Positions 1 to 8,730 are shown, counted from the stretch's first letter. The stretch is DNA of 37,581 bases from a bacterium (GCA_004172935.1 SDZD01000060.1:1-37581), one strand, 5' to 3'. Made by a program: numbers and translations. Notes: generated by a model from the letters alone, not told the origin.

Positions 1-110
1 CTGACCGGCACCGTCCCAGCAAGAGGCCTTCACCGGCATCGGTCTGAGCTGGCGGATCGTTTTGGACTCGATATTCGGTTCAGCGAGGCGGACGCATTAT
101 TCCCGTCGAT

Positions 111-1043
111 GTGGAGCGCGCTGCTCTCAACCCGCAGTATGATGTGCCGCTGGAAAACAAAGACGTGGTGTTTGCGGCATTTAACCCGGCGCCGCGTGTG
201 CGTTTGCTGGGTTCGGTTGCCAAACCCGAATTGTATCGTTTGAAGGAGAATGCGACTATCCTCGACGCCATTACCACGGCGGGGGGACTTACGTTGGCTC
301 CGGCGCAAACCACGCTTCGTGTGGTGCGGACGACCAAAGAAGGCAAGCAAATCAGCATCACTGTGGATGCGACGCGCCTTTTCGGAGTGACTGACCTGTC
401 GCAGAACGTGAAATTGCAGGACGGCGACTTGATATTCGCGGGTGAATCGCGGACCGGACGTCAGGTCTATATTTCCGGTGAAGTGACAACGCCCGGAGCG
501 CTCGAATTGGGCGAAGGCGATGGTCTTTCCGAATTGTTGTTGAAAGCGGGCGGACCAAAACCAACGGCAGCGATGTCGAAATTGAGCGTGACCTCGCGTG
601 GAGGGACGCAGCGCATGGTGGATGCGACGAGCATTTCCAAGGGAGGTAAGTTGGATGTTGTGTTGGAAGAAGGCGACTATGTGGTCGTGCCGCGCAATGA
701 GGCCACTGTGACCGTGTTGGGAGCTGTTGGCAAACCCGACAACTATACCATTCCCGAAAACCAGACTTTGACGCTTGGCAACGCCCTCATTCAAGCTGGT
801 GGCACAGTCACTAATGCCAAGTTGAAGGAAGTGGCGGTTGTTCATCGACTTAATGACGGTACAACCAAAACTGAAATCGTTCCTATCGATAAAGTTGGCG
901 AAGGTGTGCTCACCATCGACTATCCGCTTCGTAATGGCGATGTGGTGTGGGTTCCTCAGGGGCGCGTCACTCAATCAGCTTTGTCTAAACTCTCTTCATC
1001 ATTGGGCGTTATCGGTTTGGTTTCGCGTATTGGTGGTTTTTAA
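111..1043 (+). CDS. SLBB-repeat polysaccharide export protein, 5'-truncated or frameshifted
   Basis: The protein belongs to the Wza-like/SLBB export family, which carries capsule or exopolysaccharide across the periplasm and outer membrane. Three SLBB repeats are visible at about residues 30-110 (starting VRLLGSVAKPELYRL), 118-200 (VYISGEVTTPGALEL) and 203-295 (VTVLGAVGKPDNYTI). Each has the V-x-G-x-V-x-x-P-G-like opening and a later GDxxxVP or GDVVWVP strand. The GTG at 111 is only the first start-like codon after an in-frame stop at 45-47. The in-frame residues before it (GGRIIPVDVERA) look like the end of another SLBB repeat, so the real gene probably begins outside the window. The BY-kinase gene follows 27 bp downstream, the classic export/co-polymerase pairing. 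Family assignment is firm; the N-terminus is not. Confidence 0.82.
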   Translation: MERAALNPQYDVPLENKDVVFAAFNPAPRVRLLGSVAKPELYRLKENATILDAITTAGGLTLAPAQTTLRVVRTTKEGKQISITVDATRLFGVTDLSQNVKLQDGDLIFAGESRTGRQVYISGEVTTPGALELGEGDGLSELLLKAGGPKPTAAMSKLSVTSRGGTQRMVDATSISKGGKLDVVLEEGDYVVVPRNEATVTVLGAVGKPDNYTIPENQTLTLGNALIQAGGTVTNAKLKEVAVVHRLNDGTTKTEIVPIDKVGEGVLTIDYPLRNGDVVWVPQGRVTQSALSKLSSSLGVIGLVSRIGGF

Positions 1044-1070
1044 CCTACCAACTAGTACAACGGAGTTCTT

Positions 1071-3386
1071 TTGAACCAGTCTTCACATCCCTTGGATAAC
1101 ACAAACGGAGCCAGCTCGAACGGTGAGCTGGCTTATATCGAGCGTCGCACGGCCTCGAATTCTATTTCTCCCCCTAACGAATGGCGTGAGCCATATGGTA
1201 CTAATGCGTCGGGACGTTATGCCGTCGAAGAGTCGGGCGGTTTGGACCTCGCGCAGATATTGGGTATCGGACGGCGCCGCTGGAAGTGGATGCTGGCTGT
1301 TATGGTCGTGTGCGTATCCGTGTCCGCAATCCTGGTATGGCGTTCCAAACCGGTATATCAGTCGATGGCAACGCTCGAATTGACTGCGAACAATAAACCG
1401 CAAATGGATACGTCCGCTGTGCCAGGTCTTGAGCAGTTCGCGGGCAACAATAACAGCGCGCGCGCATTGGTCACACAATTGGAAATTATAAAGGGGCCTA
1501 CAGTGAAGGACGCTGCTGTCGCAAATATGGATGCAGCTCAGCGCGCTCGTTTGCGTGGCATTGGGATGGAGGCCAATCAGCGTGGCAACACGAACCTTGT
1601 CGATGTGACAGTTCGCTCTCTCGACCCGGTTGGCGCCTCTGATTTTGCTAACGAAATATGCGACGCCTATGTGAAAATTTCCCAACAGGCTAATGCGCAA
1701 AACTCGGTTCACGCTGTCGATTATGTGAAAACCAAGGCCCTGGGAATTGGTGACAATCTCAAGAAAGCGCAAGATGAGTTGATCCTGTTCAAGAAGAAGC
1801 GTGGGGTTATGACTTTGTCGGATGAGGCTGCGGCAATTACTTCTAGTCTGGGATCCAAAAAATTGGCATTAGAGCAAGCGCAAACGCAGCGTGCTTCGCT
1901 TGTGGCTCAGTTGAACGACCAACAATCCCAACTTTCGGGTATTCCTGAGAGTAGATTAGTTCCCACTGGCATTCAAAAGAACCCTGTTATCGCTCAGCTT
2001 CAGCAGCGCATTACAGAGAAGAAAATTGAACGCGATTCGTTGTTGAACGAATACACCGAATCTTCGGTGCGTGTAACCGCAATTGACGCTGAAATCGCCA
2101 GTCTAAAGTCGCAGTTGGACAAACAGGTTAAAACCGAAGTTACATCATTTCAGCCTGACCCCCGCCGTGCGCCATTAGTTCAAAGTGTGGCTATGCTACA
2201 ATCGCAAGTCCTATCGACTGATGCGACAATCAACGCTTTAAAGCAGCAAATCGTAATCGCACAAGGCCAGGTTAAACAGCTTCCTGAGTTGGAGGTTGAA
2301 TACGCGAGTTTGATGAATAATGTTGATTTGCAAACTGGCCTTGCCAAGCAGATGCAGCAGACACTGGCGAACCTGGAAATCACTGCTAACTCGCAAACAG
2401 CTGACGCTGTTGTCAGGTTCAAGGCATCGCCTAACTATGGCCCGGTTGCACCTGATAAGCGCCGAATTATCCTGACTGGCATTATCATGGGCTTGCTGAG
2501 TGCCTTGGCGTTGGCGATGATCGTGGATGCTCTTGATAACCGTATCTACACTGAGGATGATGTGCAACGTGCGACTCAGTTGCCCGTGTTAGCACAGATT
2601 CCGTTCATCAAGAAGGCCGATCAACAGAGTTTGTATTTGACTGGGGAGAGTGTTTCGCCGCTGTTGGAATCGAACCGGATGTTGCGCGCCAACATCTCGT
2701 TTTGTGCGACGGATAGGCCGGTAAAAGCCATCATCGTGACATCGAGTGTGCCGCACGAAGGTAAATCGAGTTCGGCGCTTAACCTCGCTGTTGCTGCCGC
2801 TCTTGGTGGGGAACGGGTTGTGCTGATCGACCTTGACCTGCGCCGTCCGACCCAGCATGTGTTGACGGGCTTGCCCAATACGGCGGGCTTTACCAATATC
2901 ATCGCGGGCCAAACCGACCTTGAGACGGCTTTGCAGGATACGCCCATCCAGAATTTACAAGTTCTGACGAGCGGACCCACACCGCCCAACCCATATCGAA
3001 TGCTGAACTCACACGCGGCGAAGTCCACTATCGAGGCGGTTATCGCAATGGCCGATTTCGTGGTCATTGATACACCGCCTGTGCTGGGATTAGCCGATGC
3101 CCGCTTAATTTCCTCGTTGGTGGATGGCACTTTGATGGTCATCTCTGCGCAGGAGACGGGACGCCGTGAAGCGAACCGCGCAGCTGACATGATGGTGTCG
3201 GCTAACCAAGAGGTGTTGGGTGCGGTGCTGACTAAAGTGCCCAGCAGTTCGACGGCCTATGGCTCGTATACCTCTCAGCGTTACGGTCGTTATTTCGATG
3301 AAGGGCAGAGTACCGCTGAGAAGATGGACGAGTCGGCATTAGCCGGAAAGCTCGATGCGGCTCCTCGCGATAGGAAGAAGAGCTAA
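1071..3386 (+). CDS. Wzz-domain polysaccharide co-polymerase fused to BY-type tyrosine kinase
   Basis: The protein controls chain length and export of a surface polysaccharide at the inner membrane through self-phosphorylation (family knowledge). A TTG start at 1071 is preceded by GGAG about 6 nt upstream. An acidic N-terminal tail is followed by TM1 at about residues 70-90, a long periplasmic coiled-coil Wzz region, TM2 at about 466-487, and a cytoplasmic kinase domain. The kinase has Walker A (SSVPHEGKSSS, about 558-568), Walker A' (VLIDLDLRRP, about 583-592) and Walker B (FVVIDTPP, about 663-670). A C-terminal tyrosine cluster (AYGSYTSQRYGRYF, about 728-741) is the expected autophosphorylation site. 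Its 771 residues match fused Wzc-type kinases. It lies just after the SLBB gene and ends at a strong terminator, so the pair closes a transcription unit. The polysaccharide made is unknown. Confidence 0.93.
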   Translation: MNQSSHPLDNTNGASSNGELAYIERRTASNSISPPNEWREPYGTNASGRYAVEESGGLDLAQILGIGRRRWKWMLAVMVVCVSVSAILVWRSKPVYQSMATLELTANNKPQMDTSAVPGLEQFAGNNNSARALVTQLEIIKGPTVKDAAVANMDAAQRARLRGIGMEANQRGNTNLVDVTVRSLDPVGASDFANEICDAYVKISQQANAQNSVHAVDYVKTKALGIGDNLKKAQDELILFKKKRGVMTLSDEAAAITSSLGSKKLALEQAQTQRASLVAQLNDQQSQLSGIPESRLVPTGIQKNPVIAQLQQRITEKKIERDSLLNEYTESSVRVTAIDAEIASLKSQLDKQVKTEVTSFQPDPRRAPLVQSVAMLQSQVLSTDATINALKQQIVIAQGQVKQLPELEVEYASLMNNVDLQTGLAKQMQQTLANLEITANSQTADAVVRFKASPNYGPVAPDKRRIILTGIIMGLLSALALAMIVDALDNRIYTEDDVQRATQLPVLAQIPFIKKADQQSLYLTGESVSPLLESNRMLRANISFCATDRPVKAIIVTSSVPHEGKSSSALNLAVAAALGGERVVLIDLDLRRPTQHVLTGLPNTAGFTNIIAGQTDLETALQDTPIQNLQVLTSGPTPPNPYRMLNSHAAKSTIEAVIAMADFVVIDTPPVLGLADARLISSLVDGTLMVISAQETGRREANRAADMMVSANQEVLGAVLTKVPSSSTAYGSYTSQRYGRYFDEGQSTAEKMDESALAGKLDAAPRDRKKS

Positions 3387-3397
3387 ACAATATTTGC

Positions 3398-3434
3398 AAA
3401 AGGTTCCGAGCCTTGCTCGGAGCCTTTTGCTTTT
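3398..3434 (+). terminator. Rho-independent terminator after the BY-kinase gene
   Basis: A 13-bp stem (AAAAGGTTCCGAG / CTCGGAGCCTTTT, one wobble) with loop CCTTG is followed by GCTTTTG. It starts 12 bp after the kinase stop codon. Confidence 0.85.
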
Positions 3435-3460
3435 GTGTGGGCATAGTGGGGTAGAGGAAT

Positions 3461-3497
3461 AAATAAAAGGGCCACGTGAGTAATCACGCGGCCCTTT
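3461..3497 (-). terminator. Terminator of the suf operon
   Basis: A 14-bp stem (AAAGGGCC-A-CGTGA against TCACG-C-GGCCCTTT) has loop GTAA. The single mismatch becomes a G-U wobble when read on the minus strand, where a T-rich tail (TTTTATTT) follows. It lies about 18 bp after the sufS stop. It may also stop plus-strand readthrough, because the two operons converge here. Confidence 0.8.
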
Positions 3498-3514
3498 ATT
3501 GCTTTGATTTGGGG

Positions 3515-4741
3515 TTAAACCAGCAAATCGCGGGCGAATTTGAGGGATTCGATGAAGACATCGACTTCTTCGTGGGTGTTGTAAGCAGCGAAGCTGGCGC
3601 GGCAGGTTGCGGAGACGCCAAGGCGACGCATCAGCGGTTCGGCGCAGTGGTGGCCTGTGCGGATGGCGACGCCCTGTGTATCGACGAGGTGCCCGATGTC
3701 GTTAGGATGGGCGCCTTCCATAACGAATGACAGGACCGATGCTTTGTGGGCGGCTTTGCCAATGATGCGGATCCCCTCGACTTCGCGGATGCCTTCGGTG
3801 GCGTGAACCAGCAACTCGGCTTCGTGGGCGGCGATGTTTTCGATGCCTACGGAGTTAACCCAGTCGATGGCGGCACCAAAGCCGGTTACGCCCGCCATGT
3901 TAGGGGTTCCGGCCTCGAATTTATAGGGCAACTCGTTCCAAGTGGTGTTCTCCCACGAGACACTGGAAATCATGTCGCCACCGGATTGGTAGGGCGGCAT
4001 CTCTTCCAATAGTTCGCGCTTGCCGTATAGGGCGCCAACGCCTGTTGCACCATAGATTTTGTGCGAGCTACAGGTGAAAAAGTCGGCGTCGAGTTTTTGT
4101 AGGTCAACGCGGGTATGGGGCACCGACTGGGCGCCATCGACCAAAATCTTCGTACCGTTGGCGTGCGCCATCTGAACCAACTCTTCAACGGGGTTCACGC
4201 TGCCGAGCGCGTTGGAGACGTGGATGATGGAGGCGATTTTGGTGCGCGGCGATAAAAGTTTCTGCCACTCTTCGACGATGAGTTCGCCTTTATCGTTGAT
4301 GGGGGCGACGACGAGTTTGGCGCCCTTTTCTCTGGCGATGATTTGCCAGGGAACGATGTTGGAGTGGTGCTCCATTTCGCTGAGCAGAATTTCGTCGCCT
4401 TCGCCAATGTTTTGACGGCCCCATGTGGCGGCTACGAGGTTGATGCCCTCGGTGCAGCCGCGCGTGAAGATGATCTGGTGCGGATCGGGCGCATTGAGGA
4501 ATTCGGAAACCTTGACGCGCGCTTCCTCATAGCGACGTGTGGCGACTTCGCTGAGGTGGTGGGTGGCGCGGTGTAGATTGGCGTTTTCGGCTTCGTAGAA
4601 CTCGCGGGTGCGCTCGATGACGGCACGTGGTTTTTGGGTCGTGTTGGCGTTATCTAGATAAACGAGTGGCTTGTTGTGGACGCGCACTGCGAGAATCGGA
4701 AATTCTGCGCGCACCTTGGCCACGTCGAGATGAGTTGACAT
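3515..4741 (-). CDS. sufS: Cysteine desulfurase SufS
   Basis: SufS is a PLP-dependent group II cysteine desulfurase that takes sulfur from cysteine as an enzyme persulfide for Fe-S cluster assembly. The ATG at 4741 gives 408 residues, the usual length. I chose it over an upstream in-frame start because AAGGAAA lies 4-10 bases before it. Visible landmarks are the N-terminal LDNANTTQKP (family usually LDNAATTQKP), EMEHHSNIVPW at about 123-133, the PLP lysine in SSHKIYG (K228), and the catalytic cysteine in RTGHHCAEPL (C366). It is the last gene of sufBCDS, separated from sufD by about 180 bp that contains a hairpin. No sufU or sufE, the usual sulfur-accepting partner, follows before the terminator. 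Confidence 0.97.
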   Translation of the reverse strand: MSTHLDVAKVRAEFPILAVRVHNKPLVYLDNANTTQKPRAVIERTREFYEAENANLHRATHHLSEVATRRYEEARVKVSEFLNAPDPHQIIFTRGCTEGINLVAATWGRQNIGEGDEILLSEMEHHSNIVPWQIIAREKGAKLVVAPINDKGELIVEEWQKLLSPRTKIASIIHVSNALGSVNPVEELVQMAHANGTKILVDGAQSVPHTRVDLQKLDADFFTCSSHKIYGATGVGALYGKRELLEEMPPYQSGGDMISSVSWENTTWNELPYKFEAGTPNMAGVTGFGAAIDWVNSVGIENIAAHEAELLVHATEGIREVEGIRIIGKAAHKASVLSFVMEGAHPNDIGHLVDTQGVAIRTGHHCAEPLMRRLGVSATCRASFAAYNTHEEVDVFIESLKFARDLLV

Positions 4742-4884
4742 AGTTTTCCTTCGGGTCGGTTTACAGGTCGCTAAGCGCGGTTGCACGGCTTCCGCCGACT
4801 TCCAGAAGCCCTCCGGCTTATCGGGTGCCCTTTCGAGGGTTTACTTTCGTTGGAACAGGGGGTGAGGGGACCAAAGAAGCGAAT

Positions 4885-4908
4885 GGGCGGCACCAAGTGG
4901 TGCCGCCC
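4885..4908. repeat. Perfect hairpin in the sufD-sufS gap
   Basis: A 10-bp perfect inverted repeat (GGGCGGCACC / GGTGCCGCCC) with loop AAGT begins 16 bp after the sufD stop. On the minus strand the following sequence (ATTCGCTTCTTTGG) is only weakly T-rich. It could be an attenuator, an mRNA-stabilising 3' hairpin or a dispersed palindrome. Its shape resembles the hairpin at 20124-20151. Confidence 0.6.
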
Positions 4909-4923
4909 AGATTCGAGCATTGG

Positions 4924-6246
4924 TTACTGCAACTTGTTGGAGATGCGCTCTTCCATTTCGTCGCGAACTGCGTCGAGAGTAATGGATGCCAGTACCTCGC
5001 CCGCGAAGGCGCGAATGAGGATAGAGCGGGCTTCGCGGGCAGGGATGCCGCGTGCTTGCAGGTAGAACTGGGCGTTTTCGTCCAACTGGCCGATAGTAGC
5101 GCCGTGTGTGCAACGCACATCGTCGGCCAAGATTTCGAGCTGTGGCTTGGCGTTGATAGTGGCGTCGCCCGACAGCAGGATGGTGCGGTTCGACTGTTTG
5201 GCATCGGTCTTCTGGGCGTCGAGACGCACGAAGATTTTGCCATTGAAGACACCAACTGATTTGTCGTTCAGCACGTGGGCATAAAGCTCATGCGATGCGC
5301 AATGAGGTTCGGCGTGATCCATCGTGGTGTGGTTGTCGATGAGCTGCTCGTTGTCGGTGAGAACCAATCCATCGAGCGTCACTTCGGCGTTTTCGCCTTG
5401 CATGACGGCAATCGGGTTATTGCGCACGATACGGCCACCCAGATTCAAGGATGACGAACGCAACTGAGAGTCGCGGGCGGCTCCAACCTGAGTTGTCGAG
5501 ATGTGGAACGCCTTGGGCGATTCGAGCTGGGCCTTGATGTGTTCGAGGTGAGCGCCCGCGCCCGATTCGATTTCGGTTACCGCATTGGTGAGGTAAACGC
5601 CATCGGTGGAGGCGGAGTAGCTTTCGACCACAGTGAGCTTCGCGTTCTGGCCGAGCAAAATGAGGTTGCGCGGGTGCGAAACCGTCGCCGAGTCGCCCGT
5701 TGTCAGAAACAATAGATGGACGGCTTCGGCGAGTTCGACATCGGCGGGCACGAAGATGAACGCGCCATCCTGTGCGAAGGCCGTGTTGAGTGCGACGAAG
5801 GTTTCCTCGCCATTGACCGAACGGCCGAATGCCTGTTGTACACGCTCGGAACCTGCCGCGAGGGCTTCGCTGAGCGGACGCACTTCCACGCCTTCGGGCA
5901 AGGTGCCTACGTGAGATAAATCGGGCGCGAAGTGTCCGTTGACGAATGCCAGACGGTGTCCTTCCAATGCTTGAAACGGCAACTGCGTGCGAACTTTTGC
6001 TGCTGCGCCGTTGAGTTCGAATTGGAAGATCGGTGTTGCTACCAGATTGGCAGCGGGCGTGATGTCGGTGTATTTCCACTCCTCGTCGCGCACGGTTGGG
6101 AAACCTAGGCGAGAGAAGGTCGCGATGGCTTCGCGGCGTTTGGCCTGCAGCCATGCTGGAGCCGAATGGTCGCGCTCGAATTGGGCGAAGGCTTCCTCGT
6201 AGCGAGTGACCGCGCCCTGTGTTTGATTAGTTTGAATACGAGCCAC
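4924..6246 (-). CDS. sufD: Fe-S cluster assembly scaffold subunit SufD
   Basis: SufD is the beta-helical partner of SufB in the SufBC2D scaffold that builds Fe-S clusters. The 440-residue protein has the SufD N-terminal helical part (GFPTVRDEEWKYTDI, about 49-63) and the C-terminal SufBD core. The core includes the conserved LVLTDNEQLIDNHTTMDH region, CTHGATIGQLDE and the closing LIRAFAGEVL. The start is GTG at 6246 with a strong GGAGG about 8 nt upstream. The gap to the sufC stop is only about 2 bp, so translation of the two is probably coupled. Its length is normal. Confidence 0.96.
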   Translation of the reverse strand: MARIQTNQTQGAVTRYEEAFAQFERDHSAPAWLQAKRREAIATFSRLGFPTVRDEEWKYTDITPAANLVATPIFQFELNGAAAKVRTQLPFQALEGHRLAFVNGHFAPDLSHVGTLPEGVEVRPLSEALAAGSERVQQAFGRSVNGEETFVALNTAFAQDGAFIFVPADVELAEAVHLLFLTTGDSATVSHPRNLILLGQNAKLTVVESYSASTDGVYLTNAVTEIESGAGAHLEHIKAQLESPKAFHISTTQVGAARDSQLRSSSLNLGGRIVRNNPIAVMQGENAEVTLDGLVLTDNEQLIDNHTTMDHAEPHCASHELYAHVLNDKSVGVFNGKIFVRLDAQKTDAKQSNRTILLSGDATINAKPQLEILADDVRCTHGATIGQLDENAQFYLQARGIPAREARSILIRAFAGEVLASITLDAVRDEMEERISNKLQ

Positions 6247-6248
6247 GA

Positions 6249-7007
6249 TTAAGCCTCCGAGAACTGTGCTGTGATGGGGTCGTAGCCGTTCTCTTCGAGT
6301 TCGAGCGCGAGTTCTTTGCCGCCGCTGCGAACGATCTGGCCTTTGTAGAGGATGTGAACGAAGTCGGGCACAATGTAGTCGAGCAAGCGCTGGTAGTGGG
6401 TGATGACGACAGTTGCGTTTTCGGGTGTTTTGAGGGCGTTCACGCCGCCAGAGACAACCTTAAGCGCGTCGATGTCGAGGCCTGAGTCGGTTTCGTCCAG
6501 AATCGCTACTTTGGGTTCGAGCAAAGCCATCTGGAAGATTTCAGCTTTTTTCTTTTCACCACCGGAGAAGTTCTCGTTGACCGAACGCTTCAAGAAGGAC
6601 TCATCCAAGTTCACTAATTTGGTTTTCGCTTTGATGAGTTTCAAGAAGGACAGTGCATCCATTTCGGGCTGGCCATGATATTTGCGAATGCCATTGACTG
6701 CGGCGCGCAAGAAGACCTGGGTGTTTACGCCGGGAATTTCGACCGGGTACTGGAAGGCTAGAAACAAACCTTCTGCCGCGCGCTCTTCGGGAGCAAGTTC
6801 GAGCAGTTCTTTGCCATCGAAGAGGACTTCACCTTCGGTGACTTCATAACCATCGCGGCCCGCCAACACTGCGGCGAGGGTGGATTTGCCAGAGCCGTTG
6901 GGACCCATGATGGCGTGAACTTCACCGGGATTAATGGTCAAGTTGATGCCGCGCAGAATTTCTTTGCCGTCGATATTTGCGTGCAGATTTTTAATTTCTA
7001 AAAGCAT
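6249..7007 (-). CDS. sufC: Fe-S assembly ATPase SufC
   Basis: SufC is the ABC-type ATPase of the SufBCD scaffold; ATP-driven dimerisation opens the SufB-SufD interface. From ATG 7007 the protein has 252 residues. It carries Walker A (GPNGSGKST, 35-43), the SufC-typical Q-loop segment LAFQYPVEIPGV (83-94), the signature FSGGEKKK (147-154) and Walker B AILDETDSGLD (168-178). An in-frame extension to 7052 adds 15 residues read from an intergenic hairpin and has no family counterpart, so I use 7007. No clear ribosome binding site is visible before that ATG. The 75-bp gap to sufB holds a 13-bp stem hairpin, which may set SufC/D output relative to SufB. Confidence 0.96.
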   Translation of the reverse strand: MLLEIKNLHANIDGKEILRGINLTINPGEVHAIMGPNGSGKSTLAAVLAGRDGYEVTEGEVLFDGKELLELAPEERAAEGLFLAFQYPVEIPGVNTQVFLRAAVNGIRKYHGQPEMDALSFLKLIKAKTKLVNLDESFLKRSVNENFSGGEKKKAEIFQMALLEPKVAILDETDSGLDIDALKVVSGGVNALKTPENATVVITHYQRLLDYIVPDFVHILYKGQIVRSGGKELALELEENGYDPITAQFSEA

Positions 7008-7034
7008 AATTTTATGTTTAAGGCAGACGCACAA

Positions 7035-7069
7035 AGGCGCAGAGAAATCCATAGGCTTTCTCTGCGCCT
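7035..7069. repeat. 13-bp stem hairpin between sufB and sufC
   Basis: AGGCGCAGAGAAA (7035-7047) pairs perfectly with TTTCTCTGCGCCT (7057-7069) across a 9-nt loop. It lies 13 bp after the sufB stop and 28 bp before the sufC start. No U-tract follows on the minus strand. It looks more like a dispersed intergenic palindrome or processing site than a terminator. Adjoining bases 7023-7036 (GCAGACGCACAAAG) recur almost exactly at 14965-14978. Confidence 0.7.
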
Positions 7070-7082
7070 CGGCGTTTAATTT

Positions 7083-8528
7083 TTAACCGACCGAACCTTC
7101 CAGAGAGATGCTCAACAGTTTTTGGGCTTCAACAGCGAATTCCATGGGCAATTCGCGGAAAACTTCCTTGCAGAAGCCGTTGACAATCATCGAAACCGCG
7201 TCTTCGGTTGTGATGCCACGCTGGTTGCAGTAGAAAATCTGGTCTTCGCCGACTTTAGAAGTCGAAGCCTCATGTTCTACTTTTGCGCTGGGGTTGCGTA
7301 CTTCAATGTACGGGAAGGTGTGGGCGCCGCAGCGGTCGCCGATAAGAAGCGAGTCGCACTGCGAGAAGTTGCGCGCGTTGTCGGCGCCTTTAAGCACTTT
7401 TACCAAACCGCGATACGAGTTCTGGCCATGTCCCGCCGAGATGCCCTTGGAGACGATGGTGGAGCGCGTGTTCTTGCCGATGTGGATCATCTTGGTGCCC
7501 GTATCGGCCAACTGCGCGTTGTTGGTGACAGCAACGGAGTAGAACTCACCGATGGAGTTATCGCCCTGCAAAATGACGCCGGGGTATTTCCATGTGATAG
7601 CACTGCCGGTTTCGACCTGCGTCCACGAGATTTTGCTCGACTCGCCACGGCAAGCGCCGCGCTTGGTGACGAAGTTATAGATGCCGCCTTTGCCATCTTT
7701 GTCGCCGGGATACCAGTTTTGAACCGTCGAATATTTGATGTCGGCACGCTCCAACGCGACGAGTTCAACGACAGCCGCGTGCAACTGGTTGGTATCGAAC
7801 TTCGGAGCTGTGCATCCTTCGAGGTAGGAAACTTTGGCGTCGTCTTCGCACACGATGAGGGTGCGCTCGAACTGTCCCGAATCCTGCGTGTTGATGCGGA
7901 AATAGGTGCTTAGTTCCATCGGGCACTTGACGCCCTTGGGAATAAACACGAACGAACCGTCGGAGAAGACCGCCGAGTTGAGTGCCGCGAAATAGTTGTC
8001 GGTGTAGGGGACAACCGTGCCGAGATACTTTTTGATGAGGTCGGGGTGTTCACGAACGGCCTCGGAAAACGAGCAGAACACGATGCCGAGTTCAGCCAGT
8101 TTCACCTTGAAGGTCGTGGTGACCGAAACCGAGTCGAAAACAACGTCAACGGCAACGTTGGCGAGAAGTTTTTGTTCTTCGAGCGGAATTCCCAGTTTGT
8201 TGAAGGTTTCGACCAGTTTCGGGTCAACCTCGTCCATAGAGGCCAACTTTGCTTTCGGCTTGGGGGCCGAGTAGTAGATGATGTCCTGATAGTCCAACTC
8301 AGGGTAGTGAGCGTTGAGCCAGTGCGGCTCTTCGAGCGTAAGCCAATGGCGGTAGGCCTTCAGGCGCCACTCCAATAGCCATTCGGGTTCGCCCTTCTTT
8401 GCCGAGATAGTGCGTACAATGTCCTCTGACAATCCGCGCGGCAGGGTTTCGGATTCAATGTCTGTTACGAATCCGGCTTTGTATTCTTGCGAAGCGAGCG
8501 CTTCGATAGTTTGTGTCTCGGTGCTCAT
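7083..8528 (-). CDS. sufB: Fe-S cluster assembly protein SufB
   Basis: SufB is the scaffold subunit on which the nascent Fe-S cluster forms. The 481-residue length is normal. Family landmarks are EPEWLLEWRLKAYRHW near the N-terminus, VPYTDNYFAALNSAVFSDGS (about 180-199), the conserved cysteine in SYLEGCTAP, GISAGHGQNSYRG, and the C-terminal HEASTSKVGEDQIFYCNQRG, which holds the conserved glutamate and cysteine. ATG 8528 has GAGG four bases upstream. It is the first gene of sufBCDS. No SufR-type repressor gene precedes it, so regulation is not apparent from the neighbourhood. Confidence 0.97.
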   Translation of the reverse strand: MSTETQTIEALASQEYKAGFVTDIESETLPRGLSEDIVRTISAKKGEPEWLLEWRLKAYRHWLTLEEPHWLNAHYPELDYQDIIYYSAPKPKAKLASMDEVDPKLVETFNKLGIPLEEQKLLANVAVDVVFDSVSVTTTFKVKLAELGIVFCSFSEAVREHPDLIKKYLGTVVPYTDNYFAALNSAVFSDGSFVFIPKGVKCPMELSTYFRINTQDSGQFERTLIVCEDDAKVSYLEGCTAPKFDTNQLHAAVVELVALERADIKYSTVQNWYPGDKDGKGGIYNFVTKRGACRGESSKISWTQVETGSAITWKYPGVILQGDNSIGEFYSVAVTNNAQLADTGTKMIHIGKNTRSTIVSKGISAGHGQNSYRGLVKVLKGADNARNFSQCDSLLIGDRCGAHTFPYIEVRNPSAKVEHEASTSKVGEDQIFYCNQRGITTEDAVSMIVNGFCKEVFRELPMEFAVEAQKLLSISLEGSVG

Positions 8529-8630
8529 AAAACCTCAATAATTTGGCTTGCAAGAGCCATACGGTGACTCCCAAAAAAGCGCCATAAACCCGACACATTG
8601 AAAACGCTCACGGTTCCCGCAGTGCGCGCA

Positions 8631-8657
8631 ATTCTACCATTAGGGGGGACTTGCTAA
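8631..8657 (-). promoter_or_regulatory. Weak candidate promoter for sufBCDS
   Basis: On the minus strand TTAGCA (8657-8652) and TAGAAT (8636-8631) are separated by 15 bp, about 100 bp upstream of sufB. TAGAAT is a good -10 match, but the -35 and the spacing are poor. Confidence 0.22.
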
Positions 8658-8688
8658 GAAATCTCTTGCCTATCGCATGAGTTCAACA

Positions 8689-8724
8689 AAAAGGAGCCAA
8701 AACCTTTTTGGTTTGGCTCCTTTT
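8689..8724 (-). terminator. Terminator of the response-regulator gene
   Basis: AAAAGGAGCCAAAACC pairs with GGTTTGGCTCCTTTT with one bulged base. On the minus strand it is followed by TTTTTG. It begins 6 bp after the response-regulator stop codon. Confidence 0.82.
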
Positions 8725-8730
8725 CAAATG

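Noticed and set aside
30..974. Minus-strand open frame of 314 codons opposite the SLBB gene
   Set aside because: The plus-strand product has three clear SLBB repeats; the antisense product has no family character and biased composition.
4885..4908. Perfect palindrome considered as an insertion-sequence end
   Set aside because: No transposase remnant or target duplication is nearby; it reads as an intergenic hairpin.
5417..6154. Alternative-frame open frame inside sufD
   Set aside because: Arginine/serine-rich shadow of sufD, whose own frame is a full-length recognisable family member.
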